Assembly: GCA_021780155.1 (NCBI GenBank)
Contig: JAJXZH010000024.1
Span: 1-55,099, forward strand
DNA length: 55,099 bases
Source of the DNA: a bacterium
Lineage (GTDB): Bacteria > Patescibacteriota > Minisyncoccia > UBA6257 > JAGOQP01
Direction: 5' to 3'
Under the pieces are notes generated by a model, which was not told the origin of the DNA, did no database searches, and worked only from the letters and a program-made list of their open reading frames with translations. Each line of letters starts with the position of its first letter. The stretch's first letter is position 1. The position numbers and the translations under genes are program-made. Below are positions 40,977 through 51,470 of the stretch, one piece after another.

Positions 40977-43631
40977 ATGAATAATTTCAACAAATTCACC
41001 ATAAAAGCCCAAGAAGCTCTTCAGGGGGCGCAAGAAATTGCCGCCGAGAAGAATCACGGGGAATTAAAAGCCATTCATTTATTGGCTTCTTTGATTTTGG
41101 ATACTCAATCTTTGGTTTTGCCGATTTTAAACAAAGCCGGAGTTAATATTGAACAGCTGGAAAAAGAAATTCAGGAAGAGTTAAACAGACAGCCGAGAAT
41201 ATTTTCGGCTGCCCAATTTTCTCCCGGTCAGCTTTATCTTTCGCAAGAATTGATTCAAATTTTAGACAGAGCCGGAAAAATTTCGGTTGCCAAAAAAGAC
41301 GAATTTATTTCCTGTGAACATCTTTTGGCGGCAATTGCCGAAGTTCCGTCATCGGCTTTTGGCATACTCTCGCGATTTAATTTTAACGGGGAAACAGCTT
41401 TAAAATTAATTGATGAATTGAGAGGAAGCGCCAGAGTGATTGATGAATCTCCCGAAAGCAAATTTCAAGTGATTGAAAAATATTCAATCAATCTCACCCA
41501 AAAAGCTCGCGAAGGAAAGCTTGATCCGGTTATTGGACGCGACGAAGAATTAAAAAGAGTCATTCAAGTTCTTTCGCGAAGGACGAAAAACAATCCTGTT
41601 TTAATTGGAGAGCCGGGAGTGGGAAAAACAGCGGTAGTTGAAGGATTGGCTCAAAAAATTGTTTCCGGAGAAATCCCCGAAAGTTTGAAAGGAAAAGAAA
41701 TTTTGATGCTTGATTTGGGGTCTTTAATTGCCGGGACAAAATTCAGGGGCGACTTTGAGGACAGGTTGAAGGCGTTTATGAAAGAAATTCAAAGCTCTCA
41801 AGGCAAATTGATTTTATTTATTGACGAGATTCATACTATCGTTGGAGCGGGTGCGGCCGAAGGAGCGATTGACGCATCCAATCTTTTGAAACCGGCTTTG
41901 GCGAGAGGAGAGTTAAGAGCTATCGGCGCCACGACAATAAAAGAATATCAAAAATACATAGAAAAAGATTCCGCTTTAGAAAGAAGATTCCAGCCGATTA
42001 TGGTTGATGAGCCGTCAATTGACGATAGCATCGCCATCTTGAGAGGTCTTAAAGAAAAATATGAAATTCATCATGGGATTAGAATTTCGGACGAGGCAAT
42101 TGTTTCGGCAGTCAATTTATCGGCAAGATATATAACCGATAGATTTTTGCCGGATAAAGCAATTGATTTAATTGATGAAGCGGCGGCGGCAAGGAGATTG
42201 GAGTCCGATAGTGTTCCGTCCGAAATAGAAAAAATAAGGAGACAAATCACAAAATTGGAAATAGAAAAATCGGCGCTTTCAAACGAAAAAGGACAAAAAA
42301 GCAAATTGCGTTTGAGTGAAGTTGAAAAAGAATTGATAGATCTAAAAAAAGAAGAATCTCAAACGACTTTGGTTTGGAAAAAAGAAAAGGACGAATCTTC
42401 CAAAGCACACGAAATTCAAAAACGACTTGAAGAGGCCAGAAGAGAATCCGAGACGGAAGAAAGAGGCGGAAATTTTGAAAAAGCCGCCAAGTTGAAATAT
42501 GGAGAAATCCCTCAACTGGAGAAAGAATTGGCTTCTTTTGAAAAAAAGAGAAATCAAAAAAACAAAACAAAAAAATCAACAGCCTTCACAAAAGAAGGAG
42601 TTGATGAAGAAGATATTGCTCAAGTAGTTTCGAAATGGACCGGAATACCGGTATCAAAAATGCTTGAATCGGAAACGGAAAAACTCTCTAAAATTGAGGA
42701 AATTTTACGCCAAAGAGTTATCGGTCAAGATAAGGCGGTTGCCGCTGTAGCAAGCGCTTTAAGACGGGCAAGAGCCGGTCTTAGCGACGAGAACAAGCCA
42801 ATTGGGTCATTTATATTTCTGGGTCCAACCGGTGTTGGAAAAACCGAACTGGCAAGAGCTCTGGCTGAATTTATGTTTAACGATGACAAGTCGCTTATTC
42901 GGGTGGATATGTCCGAATTTATGGAAAAGCATTCGGTCTCAAAATTAATCGGCTCGCCTCCGGGATATGTCGGGCACGAAGAGGGCGGCTATTTAACCGA
43001 GACCATCAGACACAGGCCTTACAGTTTGATTTTGTTTGATGAAATAGAAAAAGCTCATCCGGAAGTTTTTAATATTTTGCTTCAGGTTTTGGATAACGGA
43101 AGATTGACCGACTCCAAAGGCAAGGCGGCTAATTTTAAAAATACGATTATAATTTTAACTTCAAATATCGGTGGAGAATATTTTTCATCTTCTTCTGTCG
43201 GCAGAATCGGATTTGAAAGAGAGGGAGATCAAGAAGAACAAAAGAAAGTTTCCGCTAAAGAAGTTGAAGAAAAAGTTCTTTCTCAGCTCAAAGAAAATTT
43301 CAGGCCGGAGTTTTTGAATCGATTGGATGAGATAATTTTATTTAATCCCTTAACTCAAAAAGAAATTTCAAAGATTGTGGAAATTCAATTGAATGAATTG
43401 GTGATAAAAAGAATGCAGGCCAAAGGATATAAAATTGAAATAGATGATGGCGTCAAGAAGTTTATTGCCAAAGAAGGATTTGATCCGACTTTCGGCGCCA
43501 GGCCGATAAAAAGAGTGATCCAAAGGCAAATTTTAGATAAATTGGCCGATAGAATAATAAAAAAAGAAATCAATGGAAATAAAAAAGTTAAAGTTGGCTT
43601 TAAAAAGCCAGACCGTATTACTGTCGGCTAA
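40977..43631 (+). CDS. clpB: ATP-dependent disaggregase ClpB
   Basis: 884 aa. N domain (1-150, two Clp_N repeats), AAA+ ring 1 with GEPGVGKT (about 211-218) and [15 protein letters not shown], a middle coiled-coil domain (about 405-530), and ring 2 with GPTGVGKT (about 616-623), [14 protein letters not shown] and the Arg finger NRLDEI. The full M domain distinguishes ClpB from ClpC and ClpA. It solubilises aggregated proteins with DnaK. Its end overlaps the next gene by 59 bp. Confidence 0.93.
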   Translation: MNNFNKFTIKAQEALQGAQEIAAEKNHGELKAIHLLASLILDTQSLVLPILNKAGVNIEQLEKEIQEELNRQPRIFSAAQFSPGQLYLSQELIQILDRAGKISVAKKDEFISCEHLLAAIAEVPSSAFGILSRFNFNGETALKLIDELRGSARVIDESPESKFQVIEKYSINLTQKAREGKLDPVIGRDEELKRVIQVLSRRTKNNPVLIGEPGVGKTAVVEGLAQKIVSGEIPESLKGKEILMLDLGSLIAGTKFRGDFEDRLKAFMKEIQSSQGKLILFIDEIHTIVGAGAAEGAIDASNLLKPALARGELRAIGATTIKEYQKYIEKDSALERRFQPIMVDEPSIDDSIAILRGLKEKYEIHHGIRISDEAIVSAVNLSARYITDRFLPDKAIDLIDEAAAARRLESDSVPSEIEKIRRQITKLEIEKSALSNEKGQKSKLRLSEVEKELIDLKKEESQTTLVWKKEKDESSKAHEIQKRLEEARRESETEERGGNFEKAAKLKYGEIPQLEKELASFEKKRNQKNKTKKSTAFTKEGVDEEDIAQVVSKWTGIPVSKMLESETEKLSKIEEILRQRVIGQDKAVAAVASALRRARAGLSDENKPIGSFIFLGPTGVGKTELARALAEFMFNDDKSLIRVDMSEFMEKHSVSKLIGSPPGYVGHEEGGYLTETIRHRPYSLILFDEIEKAHPEVFNILLQVLDNGRLTDSKGKAANFKNTIIILTSNIGGEYFSSSSVGRIGFEREGDQEEQKKVSAKEVEEKVLSQLKENFRPEFLNRLDEIILFNPLTQKEISKIVEIQLNELVIKRMQAKGYKIEIDDGVKKFIAKEGFDPTFGARPIKRVIQRQILDKLADRIIKKEINGNKKVKVGFKKPDRITVG

Positions 43632-44310
43632 CGCTTTGGTTTTTGGAGCTTTGGCTTTTATTGCCGGAACGTCGCGGCTGTTTTTTTGGATTTTGATTTA
43701 CCTGGCTGATGCCGCTTATATCCGTTTGAAATTTTCAAAAAACGAAGAATCAAATCCAAATCTTCTTTTTGCCTCTTTTTTATTTTTGGTGGTTTCTTTG
43801 GTCTGGTTTTCTCAAGGTGTGGATGTGGCGGTTTTGGTTTCTATAATTTCGGCTATTTTGATGTTTACATTTTTAGGAAGCCAGATTTTTTATTTTTCAA
43901 AATCCAAGATAGCTTTCAATGTTTTTTATCAGGCAATTATTTTCGGTATTGCCGTTTATTTTGCCTCCGTTTCTCCGTTTGATGTTTGGTGGGGAGCAAT
44001 ACCGCTTATATTCTATGCCATTTATGGGTCAACTCGCGACTATTTAAGAATAGAGACCGGCGGTTTTGATAGAAGAAAAAAAACTTATTCGCTTATATTT
44101 TCTTTATTGGCAATAGAATGTATTTGGTTGGCGTCGCTTTTGCCTTTTGGATTTTTAAATTCGGGGGCAATAGTTTTAATTTTTTCCGTTATGACAAACG
44201 ATGTTTTTCTGCGTCATTTATCGGGAAAAATAAAAAAAGAAGACATAATCAAAAATTCCGTCATAATGGCGGCGCTTACTATTTTGATTTTTGTCGTCAG
44301 CTCAATCTAA
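43573..44310 (+). CDS. Multi-pass membrane protein, unknown
   Basis: 245 aa with seven or eight hydrophobic helices spread over its length and short loops. No sequence family was recognised. The ATG at 43573 lies 59 bp inside clpB; a later TTG at 43594 or 43636 would shrink the overlap. It ends 1 bp before tsaE, so it is probably in one operon with clpB and tsaE. No charged residues in the helices point to a transporter function. Confidence 0.55.
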   Translation: MEIKKLKLALKSQTVLLSANALVFGALAFIAGTSRLFFWILIYLADAAYIRLKFSKNEESNPNLLFASFLFLVVSLVWFSQGVDVAVLVSIISAILMFTFLGSQIFYFSKSKIAFNVFYQAIIFGIAVYFASVSPFDVWWGAIPLIFYAIYGSTRDYLRIETGGFDRRKKTYSLIFSLLAIECIWLASLLPFGFLNSGAIVLIFSVMTNDVFLRHLSGKIKKEDIIKNSVIMAALTILIFVVSSI

Positions 44311-44311
44311 T

Positions 44312-44794
44312 ATGAAAGAAATAAAAATAAAAAGCGACAGCGTTTCTTTAACCAAAAAAATTGCCGAAAAGTTTGCCCCCGTTTTTTTGAAAGAGTATTT
44401 TTTTAAAAATAAAACCCAAGCGATAATTTTCAAAGGAAATTTAGGAGCGGGCAAAACAGCTTTTATTTTGGGTTTTTTGAATTATTTTGGAGTTAAACCT
44501 AAGGCCGCCAGCCCGACTTTTGTTATTATGAAAAAATATCGCCCGTTGAAAAATTTTAAATATAAAAACCAAAAAATAGAAAACATCTATCATCTGGACG
44601 CCTACCGATTGAATTCAAAAAAAGATTTGGAGGTTCTTGGCTTTGAAGATATTTTAAAAAATCCACAAAATATGATTTTAATCGAATGGCCGGAGAAAAT
44701 AAAAGGAGCCGAATTAAAAAACAAAATACCGATAAAAATCGATTATGGCAAAAAAGAAAATGAAAGAATTATTTATTTAAAAATAAAAAAATAA
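44312..44794 (+). CDS. tsaE: tRNA threonylcarbamoyladenosine biosynthesis ATPase TsaE
   Basis: 160 aa. FKGNLGAGKTAF is the Walker A; ASPTFVIMKKY and IYHLDAYRL are the typical TsaE blocks, and MILIEWPEKI the Walker B-like strand. With TsaB, TsaC and TsaD it makes the t6A base at position 37 of tRNAs that read ANN codons. The ORF track start (TTG 44291) overlaps the end of the previous gene; ATG 44312 matches the family start. Downstream is a terminator. Confidence 0.92.
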   Translation: MKEIKIKSDSVSLTKKIAEKFAPVFLKEYFFKNKTQAIIFKGNLGAGKTAFILGFLNYFGVKPKAASPTFVIMKKYRPLKNFKYKNQKIENIYHLDAYRLNSKKDLEVLGFEDILKNPQNMILIEWPEKIKGAELKNKIPIKIDYGKKENERIIYLKIKK

Positions 44795-44818
44795 TCCCCA
44801 ATGTTTGAGGATTTTTTA
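44793..44818 (+). terminator. Terminator after tsaE
   Basis: AATCC / GGATT imperfect stem followed by TTTTTT. Confidence 0.55.
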
Positions 44819-44827
44819 AAAGATAAG

Positions 44828-45241
44828 CTACCAGTGCCAATAGATTCCGTTATTTTTTTCTTCTATTACCAATGTTCTGATTTGTCTGGACCAGTTGTCC
44901 AGATAAATGTTTGGCGTAAATGAAATTGTCCTTCCGTCCGGCAAAATAATCGTCAACAAAATGGAAATATTCCGCGAGTTGTAGTAATTGCCCCAGCCGG
45001 AGTAAATATCAAAGCTGAAAGTCGAATGAGGTTTTACGCTTTCTTGATTGTAACCGATAGTAATTGATGCCAAATAATCGGTATCGTTCCTAAATACAAT
45101 CAAATTTGAATAATATTGGATTCCTCCGACCCACGAGGTCTTAATTTCAGGACCCCAGGGAGTTGCCATCGTCATTGTTTCGCACGACGACAGCGTAATT
45201 GTCGCCAAAACAATCAGGGTGATAGCAGAAATCCTTTTCAT
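44828..45241 (-). CDS. Small lipoprotein, unknown function
   Basis: 137 aa from ATG 45241. MKRISAITLIVLATITLSSCE is a lipoprotein signal peptide with Cys at residue 20. The mature part is beta-rich (TDYLASITIGYNQESVKPHSTFSF) and Ser/Thr-rich; no family. The track begins at 45295 inside the promoter; AGGAGG 6 nt before ATG 45241 decides the start. A strong promoter, Shine-Dalgarno site and its own unit match the lipoprotein at 8026 in style. Confidence 0.72.
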   Translation of the reverse strand: MKRISAITLIVLATITLSSCETMTMATPWGPEIKTSWVGGIQYYSNLIVFRNDTDYLASITIGYNQESVKPHSTFSFDIYSGWGNYYNSRNISILLTIILPDGRTISFTPNIYLDNWSRQIRTLVIEEKNNGIYWHW

Positions 45242-45266
45242 TTTGCGCCTCCTTTTTGCTGTTATT

Positions 45267-45295
45267 ATTATATCTAATAATAATGTGTTAGTCAA
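45267..45295 (-). promoter_or_regulatory. Promoter of the lipoprotein gene
   Basis: TTGACT (45295-45290), 17-bp spacer, TATAAT (45272-45267). Leader of about 20 nt with AGGAGG. Confidence 0.75.
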
Positions 45296-45404
45296 TTATC
45301 TGCGATAATCCAAAAAATCAACTATTTTGATGATTTGAAATATAAAAATTGATTGTTTAAAGATTGCCCGAAATTGTTTTTTTCAGATTTTAGAATGCCT
45401 TTGT

Positions 45405-45433
45405 TTGAGGAATATTTTTTTAAGATGTATAAT
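45405..45433 (+). promoter_or_regulatory. Promoter of the PilB-type ATPase gene, leaderless
   Basis: TTGAGG, 17-bp spacer, TATAAT, 7 nt to ATG 45441. The track's TTG start is the -35 itself. Confidence 0.75.
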
Positions 45434-45440
45434 TAACAAA

Positions 45441-47126
45441 ATGGCCGATAAACCAAATAATCTTCAAGACCAATTATCAAAAATGAGGCGAGAAGCCGAA
45501 GAGCGAGACGCTAAAAAGCGAGCTTCTTTAAATCATCTCTCTTATCTGGAACCGGCTAAAATTTCGGTAAGTCTTGATGCCTTATCAATCATCCCGGAAT
45601 CGAAAGCCAGAGAATCGGCACTGGCTTTAATCGCCATTAAAGATACTAAAGTCGCGGCAATCGTTATTGATCCTAATTTTTCAAAAACCAAAGAAGTTTT
45701 AGAAGAATTAAAAAAACAAGGACATCAGATAAATATTTTTGTCGTTTCGGCCAGCTCTTTTGATTATGCTCTGACTTTTTACAGGTTCGTTATGAAAAAA
45801 AGGGAAGACATAAGCGGTAAGGTAAATGTCGGCGAATCGGCAAGTAAAGATGAAAAAGAAAAAAGACAAGATTTGGACACCATTCCCAAAGTAGTTGAGG
45901 CGATAAAAGAAGTTAACGAGTCGGGGAAGATTCCGGAACTTTTTGAAACAATTCTTTTTGGAGCTTTGTCTACCAGGACTTCCGATATTCACATTGAACC
46001 GTCGGAAAAAACCGTCAAATTGCGTTATAGAATTGATGGAAATTTGAATGACATTTTTGGAGATATCAATCATCAGGTTTATCGTTCACTGCTTTCTCGC
46101 ATAAAACTTCTTTCTAATTTAAAACTCAATGTTCGCGATGAGCCACAAGACGGAAGATTTACCATGAATTTGCCCGGAAAAGATGTAGAAATGCGTGTTG
46201 CCATTGCTCCCTCCGAATTTGGAGAGGTTGTGGTTATGCGTATCTTGGACCCGGACGCCATAAATTTATCGCTTCAGGATTTGGGTCTTCGCGACGATGA
46301 TTTAAAAATAGCTCAAGAACAATTGGATAGGCCTTACGGAATGGTATTAAACACCGGACCTACCGGTTCCGGTAAAACGACAACGCTTTACGCTTTTTTG
46401 AGACACAAAAATACCCCCGACCTTAAAATAATCACCATTGAAGACCCAATAGAATATCACCTGGAGGGGATTGAACAAACTCAAGTTAATAACGAAGCCG
46501 GTTATACTTTTGCCGGAGGACTGCGTTCGTTGATGAGGCAAGACCCGGATGTCATATTGGTTGGAGAAATCAGAGACAACGAAACGGCTGGAATCGCGGT
46601 GCAGGCGGCATTGACCGGTCACTTAGTGCTTTCAACCGTCCACGCCAATGAAGCGGCGGCGGCAATACCAAGATTGCTTGATTTGGGGGTTAATCCGGTG
46701 AGTTTGGCTCCGGCTTTGAATTTACTGATTGCCCAAAGATTGGTAAGAAGATTGTGCAAGTTTTGCAAAGTTGAAGATCAAATATCGCCGGAACTAAAAG
46801 AAAAATTGGAAAAATACATCAACAAAATTCCCGACAGAGTGGACAAACAAAAATATCTTAAAGATATAAAAATATACAAACCGGTCGGCTGTGATAAATG
46901 TAATAATACCGGCTATAAAGGCAGAGTTGGAATTTATGAATTATTGGTTATCAATCCTCAGATGCAGGAGATGGTAGTTAAAGGTTCGGGACAGCTTGCC
47001 ATACAGGAGGAGATAAAAAAGACCGATTTTGTTAATATGCAACAAGATGGAATTTTGAAAATCGTTTCGGGAATGACCACCTTTGAAGAAGTGGAAGGAA
47101 CGGCGGGAAAGATTGTTTGGGAATAG
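45441..47126 (+). CDS. pilB: Type IV pilus assembly ATPase (PilB/GspE family)
   Basis: 561 aa from ATG 45441. A GspE_N-like region, then the N2 domain (DIHIEPSEKTVKLRYRIDG), Walker A GPTGSGKTTTLYAF (about 304-317), DPIEYHLEGIEQTQVN, Walker B RSLMRQDPDVILVGEIRDNETA, and LSTVHANEAAAAIPRLLDLG. The C-terminal zinc finger C-x2-C ... C-x2-C (CKFCK, CDKCNN) followed by GYKGRVGIYELL identifies the PilB extension motor, not PilT. It uses ATP to add pilins to a fibre; the pilin-like gene at position 1-311 would be a client. No PilC or PilD is beside it. Confidence 0.93.
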   Translation: MADKPNNLQDQLSKMRREAEERDAKKRASLNHLSYLEPAKISVSLDALSIIPESKARESALALIAIKDTKVAAIVIDPNFSKTKEVLEELKKQGHQINIFVVSASSFDYALTFYRFVMKKREDISGKVNVGESASKDEKEKRQDLDTIPKVVEAIKEVNESGKIPELFETILFGALSTRTSDIHIEPSEKTVKLRYRIDGNLNDIFGDINHQVYRSLLSRIKLLSNLKLNVRDEPQDGRFTMNLPGKDVEMRVAIAPSEFGEVVVMRILDPDAINLSLQDLGLRDDDLKIAQEQLDRPYGMVLNTGPTGSGKTTTLYAFLRHKNTPDLKIITIEDPIEYHLEGIEQTQVNNEAGYTFAGGLRSLMRQDPDVILVGEIRDNETAGIAVQAALTGHLVLSTVHANEAAAAIPRLLDLGVNPVSLAPALNLLIAQRLVRRLCKFCKVEDQISPELKEKLEKYINKIPDRVDKQKYLKDIKIYKPVGCDKCNNTGYKGRVGIYELLVINPQMQEMVVKGSGQLAIQEEIKKTDFVNMQQDGILKIVSGMTTFEEVEGTAGKIVWE

Positions 47127-47179
47127 TCATCCCAAAAATTAAATTAAAAATCAGACCGCGCAATATTTTTAAGATAGAA

Positions 47180-47185
47180 TATAAT
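47180..47185 (+). promoter_or_regulatory. -10 box of the membrane protein gene (leaderless type)
   Basis: TATAAT, 6 nt before ATG 47192. Confidence 0.6.
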
Positions 47186-47191
47186 TAAAAT

Positions 47192-48034
47192 ATGGAAGAA
47201 CAAAACATTGTTGAAAACAAAAATAAATTAATGCCGATTGGAGTTTTAATCTCCAATACTTTTAATTTATACGCAAAATTCATCGGGCCGATTTTACTGA
47301 TGGGTTTACTGCCGGTAGTGTTATTTCTCGTGTCGTATCTGTTTAATTTTTCTTGGCTGGCGATGATTTTTGGGATTATTCTTATTTTGTATGCTTGGTT
47401 ATTCTTTCCGTCGGTTATTTTTCTAATTTCATCCGAAAGATTTGAAGGGTCTAATTTGGAGTTTGTTGTCTCGGCTTATAAAAATTCATTAAAATATTTT
47501 TGGAGTTATATTGGATTGATTATTTCAATCACAATTCTTGTTTGGGGAGGATACTTACTTTTTCTAATACCCGGACTTTATATAGGTGTGGCAATGAGTT
47601 TGGCGCCTTACATTTTTTTTATTGAAAAAGAAAAAGTCAGACCGGCTCTAATGAAGTCATGGTTTTACATTAAAGGAAATTGGTGGAAAATATTTTTGAG
47701 ATATCTTTTGTGGGGAGTAGCTATCATTATAATAATATCTGCCATCTCATATTTTGCGAATCTGATATTTTCCGCCAAATCACTGGGGTCATCGTTGGTT
47801 GTTTTTGCTTTTGATTATCTATTAGGGATACCGTTGATGATTGTTTTTGGATTTGAAATGTATAAAGATATCAAAAATTTGAAGGGATCGCCAAACGAAG
47901 AACAACTTGCTCCTTTCAAAAAAAGAGTTTTTTGGTTTAGCGTCATTGGTATTGTTGCGATAATCGGCCTTGTCTTGATGGTGATATCGTTTCCGTCGGA
48001 ATTTATTAACAATCGACCAAATTTTATTTATTAG
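47192..48034 (+). CDS. Six-helix membrane protein, unknown
   Basis: 280 aa. After a polar N-terminus (MEEQNIVENKNK), six or so hydrophobic helices, with the pattern LIPGLYIGVAMSLAPYIF and ALMKSWFYIKGNWWKIFLRYLL in the middle. This arrangement resembles membrane domains of the glycerophosphodiester-phosphodiesterase-associated / YciC-like group, where R/K-x-S-x-x-x-x-x-G-x-x-W is common, so such an assignment is only tentative. It has its own -10 box and a terminator. Confidence 0.6.
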   Translation: MEEQNIVENKNKLMPIGVLISNTFNLYAKFIGPILLMGLLPVVLFLVSYLFNFSWLAMIFGIILILYAWLFFPSVIFLISSERFEGSNLEFVVSAYKNSLKYFWSYIGLIISITILVWGGYLLFLIPGLYIGVAMSLAPYIFFIEKEKVRPALMKSWFYIKGNWWKIFLRYLLWGVAIIIIISAISYFANLIFSAKSLGSSLVVFAFDYLLGIPLMIVFGFEMYKDIKNLKGSPNEEQLAPFKKRVFWFSVIGIVAIIGLVLMVISFPSEFINNRPNFIY

Positions 48035-48055
48035 CGCAAAAAGATAAATGAAGCA

Positions 48056-48081
48056 AAAACCGCCATCTTAAGGCGGTTTTT
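48056..48081 (+). terminator. Terminator after the membrane protein gene
   Basis: AAAACCGCC / GGCGGTTTTTG stem with ATCTTAA loop. Confidence 0.8.
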
Positions 48082-48092
48082 GTTGGTATCTG

Positions 48093-48164
48093 TGCGCCTG
48101 GTAGGGATCGGACCTACGACATCTACTTTATAAGAGTAGCGCTCTACCACTGAGCTACAGGCGC
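48093..48164 (-). tRNA. tRNA-Ile(UAU)
   Basis: 72 nt: acceptor GCGCCTG/CAGGCGC, D stem GCTC/GAGC, anticodon stem CTACT/AGTAG, loop CTTATAA (anticodon UAU, codon AUA), T stem GTAGG/CCTAC, discriminator A, no encoded CCA. The T loop is TCCGATC, with C in place of the near-universal U55. Isoleucine is read from the anticodon; most bacteria instead decode AUA with a CAU tRNA modified to lysidine. Confidence 0.9.
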
Positions 48165-48207
48165 GCAATAAAAGTTATTGTATAAAAAAGAACCGAGTTT
48201 TGCAAAC

Positions 48208-48236
48208 AAAAGCCGCCATTTTGAGGCGGCTTTTGT
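48208..48236. terminator. Bidirectional terminator between tRNA-Ile and ftsH
   Basis: AAAAGCCGCC / GGCGGCTTTT, loop ATTTTGA. A-run and T-run on both sides. Confidence 0.8.
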
Positions 48237-48238
48237 TG

Positions 48239-50101
48239 TTATATTTCAATTTGTTTAATTCCTGATTTTTTTATAATAGCGTCAAACTCTTCTTTCTCTA
48301 TGGTTTCTTTTTCCATAAGCGTTTTTGCGATTTCATCAAGAGTTTTTCTTCTTTGAATAATTATTTTTTTGGCGGCGTCGTATGCCTTTTTGATTATTTT
48401 TTCCACTTCGCGGTCAATTTCCATTGCCGTCTCTTCGGAATAATTTTTTTCGGTTGAGATTTCTTTGCCCAAGAAAATTAATTCTTGTGTTTTTCCAAAA
48501 GTTATTGGTCCGAATTTTTCACCCATTCCATAACGAGTAATCATCTTTCTTGCCATATCGGAAGCAATCTGCAAATCATTGGATGCGCCGGTGCTTAAAT
48601 CTTTAAAGACAATTTCTTCGGTGGAATATCCTCCGAAAGCCACAGCCAAGTCGGCCATAAATTGTTTTCTGGTTTTAAGATGAATATCTTCAATGGGAAG
48701 TTTCAATGTGTATCCGCCGGCTTGTCCACGGGCGATAATCGAAATTTTATGAACCGGGTCGGCATATTTTAAAGAGGCGGAAACCAAGGCATGTCCGGCT
48801 TCATGGTAAGCGGTCGTTTCTTTTTCTCTTTTTGAAAGCGCGCGCGAGCGTCTTTCCGGACCAAGCAAAACTTTTTCTATTGATTGATATAAATCATTTT
48901 GTATTATTTCTTTTTGTCCTTTGCTTGCCGCCATTATAGCGCCTTCATTCATAAGGTTTTCCAAGTCGGCTCCGGAAAATCCCGGAGTGCGAATGGCAAT
49001 TTGTCTCAACTCAACTTCTTTTGCCAACGGTTTGTTTCGTCCGTGAATTTTCAAAATCGCCTCTCGATCGTTGATGTCCGGTAAATCCAAAACAACTCTT
49101 CTATCGAATCTTCCCGGTCTTAAAAGCGCCGGGTCTAAAATGTCGGGTCTATTTGTTGCCGCCAGAACTATAACTTGAGCATCTTTTTCAAATCCGTCCA
49201 TTTCCACTAAAATTTGATTTAATGTCTGCTCTCTTTCGTCGTGTCCTCCGCCGACTCCCGCTCCGCGTTCTCTTCCGATGGCATCAATTTCGTCTATAAA
49301 TAAAATAGAGGGAGCAGCTTTTTTGGCGGTGGAGAAAGCGTCTCTGGTACGCGAAGCGCCAACGCCGACAAACATTTCAACAAATTCCGAAGCGCTGATG
49401 TGAAAGAATGGAACGCCCGCCTCTCCGGCGACAGCTCTTGCCAATAAAGTTTTCCCCGTTCCCGGTTGTCCCAAAAGCAAAACTCCTCGTGGAATCTGAG
49501 CTCCCAGATCCAGATATTTTTTTGGATTTTTCAAAAAATCGACAACCTCTATCAATTCTTGTTTGGCTTCTTTTAATCCGGCGACATCGGCAAAAGTTGC
49601 TCTATCCTTAAACGATGAAAAAAGTTTTATATTTGATTTGCCGAAAGAAAACGCCTGATTGGCTCCGGCTTTGGCTTGTCTGAATGTCCACCAGAAAAAC
49701 ATTCCAATAAGAATCAAAGGAACTAAAGTTGGGATTAAAATTCCCGCCCAATATTTCCACCCCGATTCGTTAACTATTTCCAGAGGAATTTGAGATAAGG
49801 TTTTTGGGTCAACGCCATAATTTTTAAGAGTATCAGATAAACTCGTTTCAACCTCTTTTTGGGTTTCGACATTGCTGTTGTCTTTCAAAACGGCATCAAC
49901 GGTGTTTCCCGAAACGGAAATGCTTTTAATCTGCTGATTATTTATGTAATTAGCCAAATCGTTCAATGTTATCTGTTTTGGCGCTTGCTGACCGGAATAT
50001 ATGGAAGAAAAAAGAGCCAAAATAACAATGAAAGTTAAAATGACCAAGAAAAAGTTTTTTAAAATTCTCCCCGAGATGTTTGTTGTTTTTTTTATTTTCA
50101 T
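48239..50101 (-). CDS. ftsH: ATP-dependent zinc metalloprotease FtsH
   Basis: 620 aa. Two membrane helices (about 15-33 and 115-137) around a small external domain, AAA+ domain with Walker A GQPGTGKT (about 211-218), Walker [12 protein letters not shown], and second region of homology RPGRFDRR, then the zinc protease with HEAGH (about 432-436). A membrane hexamer that degrades misassembled membrane proteins and some regulators. It ends in a Lys/Glu-rich tail. Normal family length. A likely terminator of the upstream gene lies 70 bp before its ATG. Confidence 0.97.
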   Translation of the reverse strand: MKIKKTTNISGRILKNFFLVILTFIVILALFSSIYSGQQAPKQITLNDLANYINNQQIKSISVSGNTVDAVLKDNSNVETQKEVETSLSDTLKNYGVDPKTLSQIPLEIVNESGWKYWAGILIPTLVPLILIGMFFWWTFRQAKAGANQAFSFGKSNIKLFSSFKDRATFADVAGLKEAKQELIEVVDFLKNPKKYLDLGAQIPRGVLLLGQPGTGKTLLARAVAGEAGVPFFHISASEFVEMFVGVGASRTRDAFSTAKKAAPSILFIDEIDAIGRERGAGVGGGHDEREQTLNQILVEMDGFEKDAQVIVLAATNRPDILDPALLRPGRFDRRVVLDLPDINDREAILKIHGRNKPLAKEVELRQIAIRTPGFSGADLENLMNEGAIMAASKGQKEIIQNDLYQSIEKVLLGPERRSRALSKREKETTAYHEAGHALVSASLKYADPVHKISIIARGQAGGYTLKLPIEDIHLKTRKQFMADLAVAFGGYSTEEIVFKDLSTGASNDLQIASDMARKMITRYGMGEKFGPITFGKTQELIFLGKEISTEKNYSEETAMEIDREVEKIIKKAYDAAKKIIIQRRKTLDEIAKTLMEKETIEKEEFDAIIKKSGIKQIEI

Positions 50102-50162
50102 ATTTTTATGTTCAATAATTATAAATCATCGGAAGATAAGTTTAAAGCCAAAATCTTTTTCT

Positions 50163-50196
50163 GTCAAAAAACGCCCCAATTGAGTTGAGGCGTTCT
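50163..50196 (-). terminator. Terminator after the S1 protein gene
   Basis: AACGCC(C)CAA / TTG(A)GGCGTT stem; on the minus strand followed by TTTTTTGAC. Confidence 0.75.
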
Positions 50197-50202
50197 TTTA
50201 TT

Positions 50203-51303
50203 TTATTTTTTCAGTTTCAAAATAATTCTTTTTTCCGTGGGCTTAATGCTGGAAATAATAAAATCGTATTTGTCTCCTATTTTAAGCGTTTCTTTCATTT
50301 TTTCGGCGCTTTCAAATTCGGAAATATGAATCAATCCTTGCAAGTCGTGGTCCAAAGAAATTAAAGCTCCAAAGGGATTGAATTTGGCGACTACTCCTTT
50401 TATTTCCTGATTGGCAGAAAAATATTTTTCGGCCTCGTCCCAAGGATTTGGTTTTAACGCTTTAAATGAAAGAGTCACGCGTCCTTCTTTGATGTCTATT
50501 ATTTTGGCCTTCATCAAATCGTTAACCTTGACCGATTCTTTGGGAGAATCTATCAATTTGTGGTCTATTTCGCTGATATGAACCAATCCTTCGATGGACG
50601 GATCATCGGCAAATTTAACAAACACTCCAAAATCCGCCATTCCAGCCACAATTACGTCAATTGAATCTCCAACGTGATATTTTTCCAAACTCTTTTTAAC
50701 GCCTTCTCCGGTCACTTCTTTTTCCGATAAAATCAATTTTTCGGCTTTGGCATTAAAATCAAGAACTTTAACTTCGAGTTCCATTCCAACGAGTTTTTTC
50801 AATTCCTCCAAGATTTTGGATTTGTCGCTGTCTTCAACGTGAGGATAGTGAGCGGTTGAAAGTTGTGATACCGGGATAAAAGATTTTATTCCGTAAAGGT
50901 CGGTCATTAATCCTCCGCTGTTGGCAGAAATAGCTTTGACTATAATCGTTTCTCCCGATTCTCTGAGTTTTTTAATCTCTTGCCAGTTTTGTTGCCAAAG
51001 GGCTTTAACCAAAGAAACTTCTATAAAGCCGTCGTCGTTTTCGGGTAGGGTAATGGTAACGGAGCATTTTCCTCCAACTTCTATATTCTTGAGAATATCT
51101 TTGGCGTTGAGCATCTCAGATCCGTAAAGAATGCCTGTCCCTCTGCCTTCTATATCAAAAAAAGCGGTTTGATTGTTTTTGCTCAACAAAGCCGCTTCAA
51201 AAACATTCCCTTCTTTTATGGGCAAAGCGAAATCGGGATTGTTTTTTAAAACATTGTTTAGTGGATGATTTTTTTTAGGTTCCTCCACTGTTTGTGTTTT
51301 CAT
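50203..51303 (-). CDS. Four-domain S1 RNA-binding protein (ribosomal protein bS1-like)
   Basis: 366 aa from ATG 51303. Four S1/OB repeats: about 20-85 (EGNVFEAALLSKNNQTAFFDIEG), 95-180 (GETIIVKAISANSGGLMTDLYGIKSFIPVSQL), 205-275 (GDSIDVIVAGMADFGVFVKFAD, GLVHISEI) and 290-360 (IKGVVAKFNPFGALISLD, GLIHISEF). It is shorter than E. coli S1 (six repeats) but resembles the four-repeat forms of small-genome bacteria. It would help mRNA bind ribosomes; in a species rich in leaderless mRNAs its use is uncertain. The ORF-track start at 51321 is a TTG; the ATG is preferred. Confidence 0.9.
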   Translation of the reverse strand: MKTQTVEEPKKNHPLNNVLKNNPDFALPIKEGNVFEAALLSKNNQTAFFDIEGRGTGILYGSEMLNAKDILKNIEVGGKCSVTITLPENDDGFIEVSLVKALWQQNWQEIKKLRESGETIIVKAISANSGGLMTDLYGIKSFIPVSQLSTAHYPHVEDSDKSKILEELKKLVGMELEVKVLDFNAKAEKLILSEKEVTGEGVKKSLEKYHVGDSIDVIVAGMADFGVFVKFADDPSIEGLVHISEIDHKLIDSPKESVKVNDLMKAKIIDIKEGRVTLSFKALKPNPWDEAEKYFSANQEIKGVVAKFNPFGALISLDHDLQGLIHISEFESAEKMKETLKIGDKYDFIISSIKPTEKRIILKLKK

Positions 51304-51470
51304 ATTTTTTAAATAAATCAATTTTAAAAGCGGGGCTACCGCTAAAATTGTCTAAAAATACTACCTAAAAAGATGTTGCAAATCAAGCCCGTTGGTGATA
51401 TATTAAGTAGGCGCGGTAATGATTTTTTATTTGATTATTTGCCGCCATTTTTGATTTTATATTAATTTTT

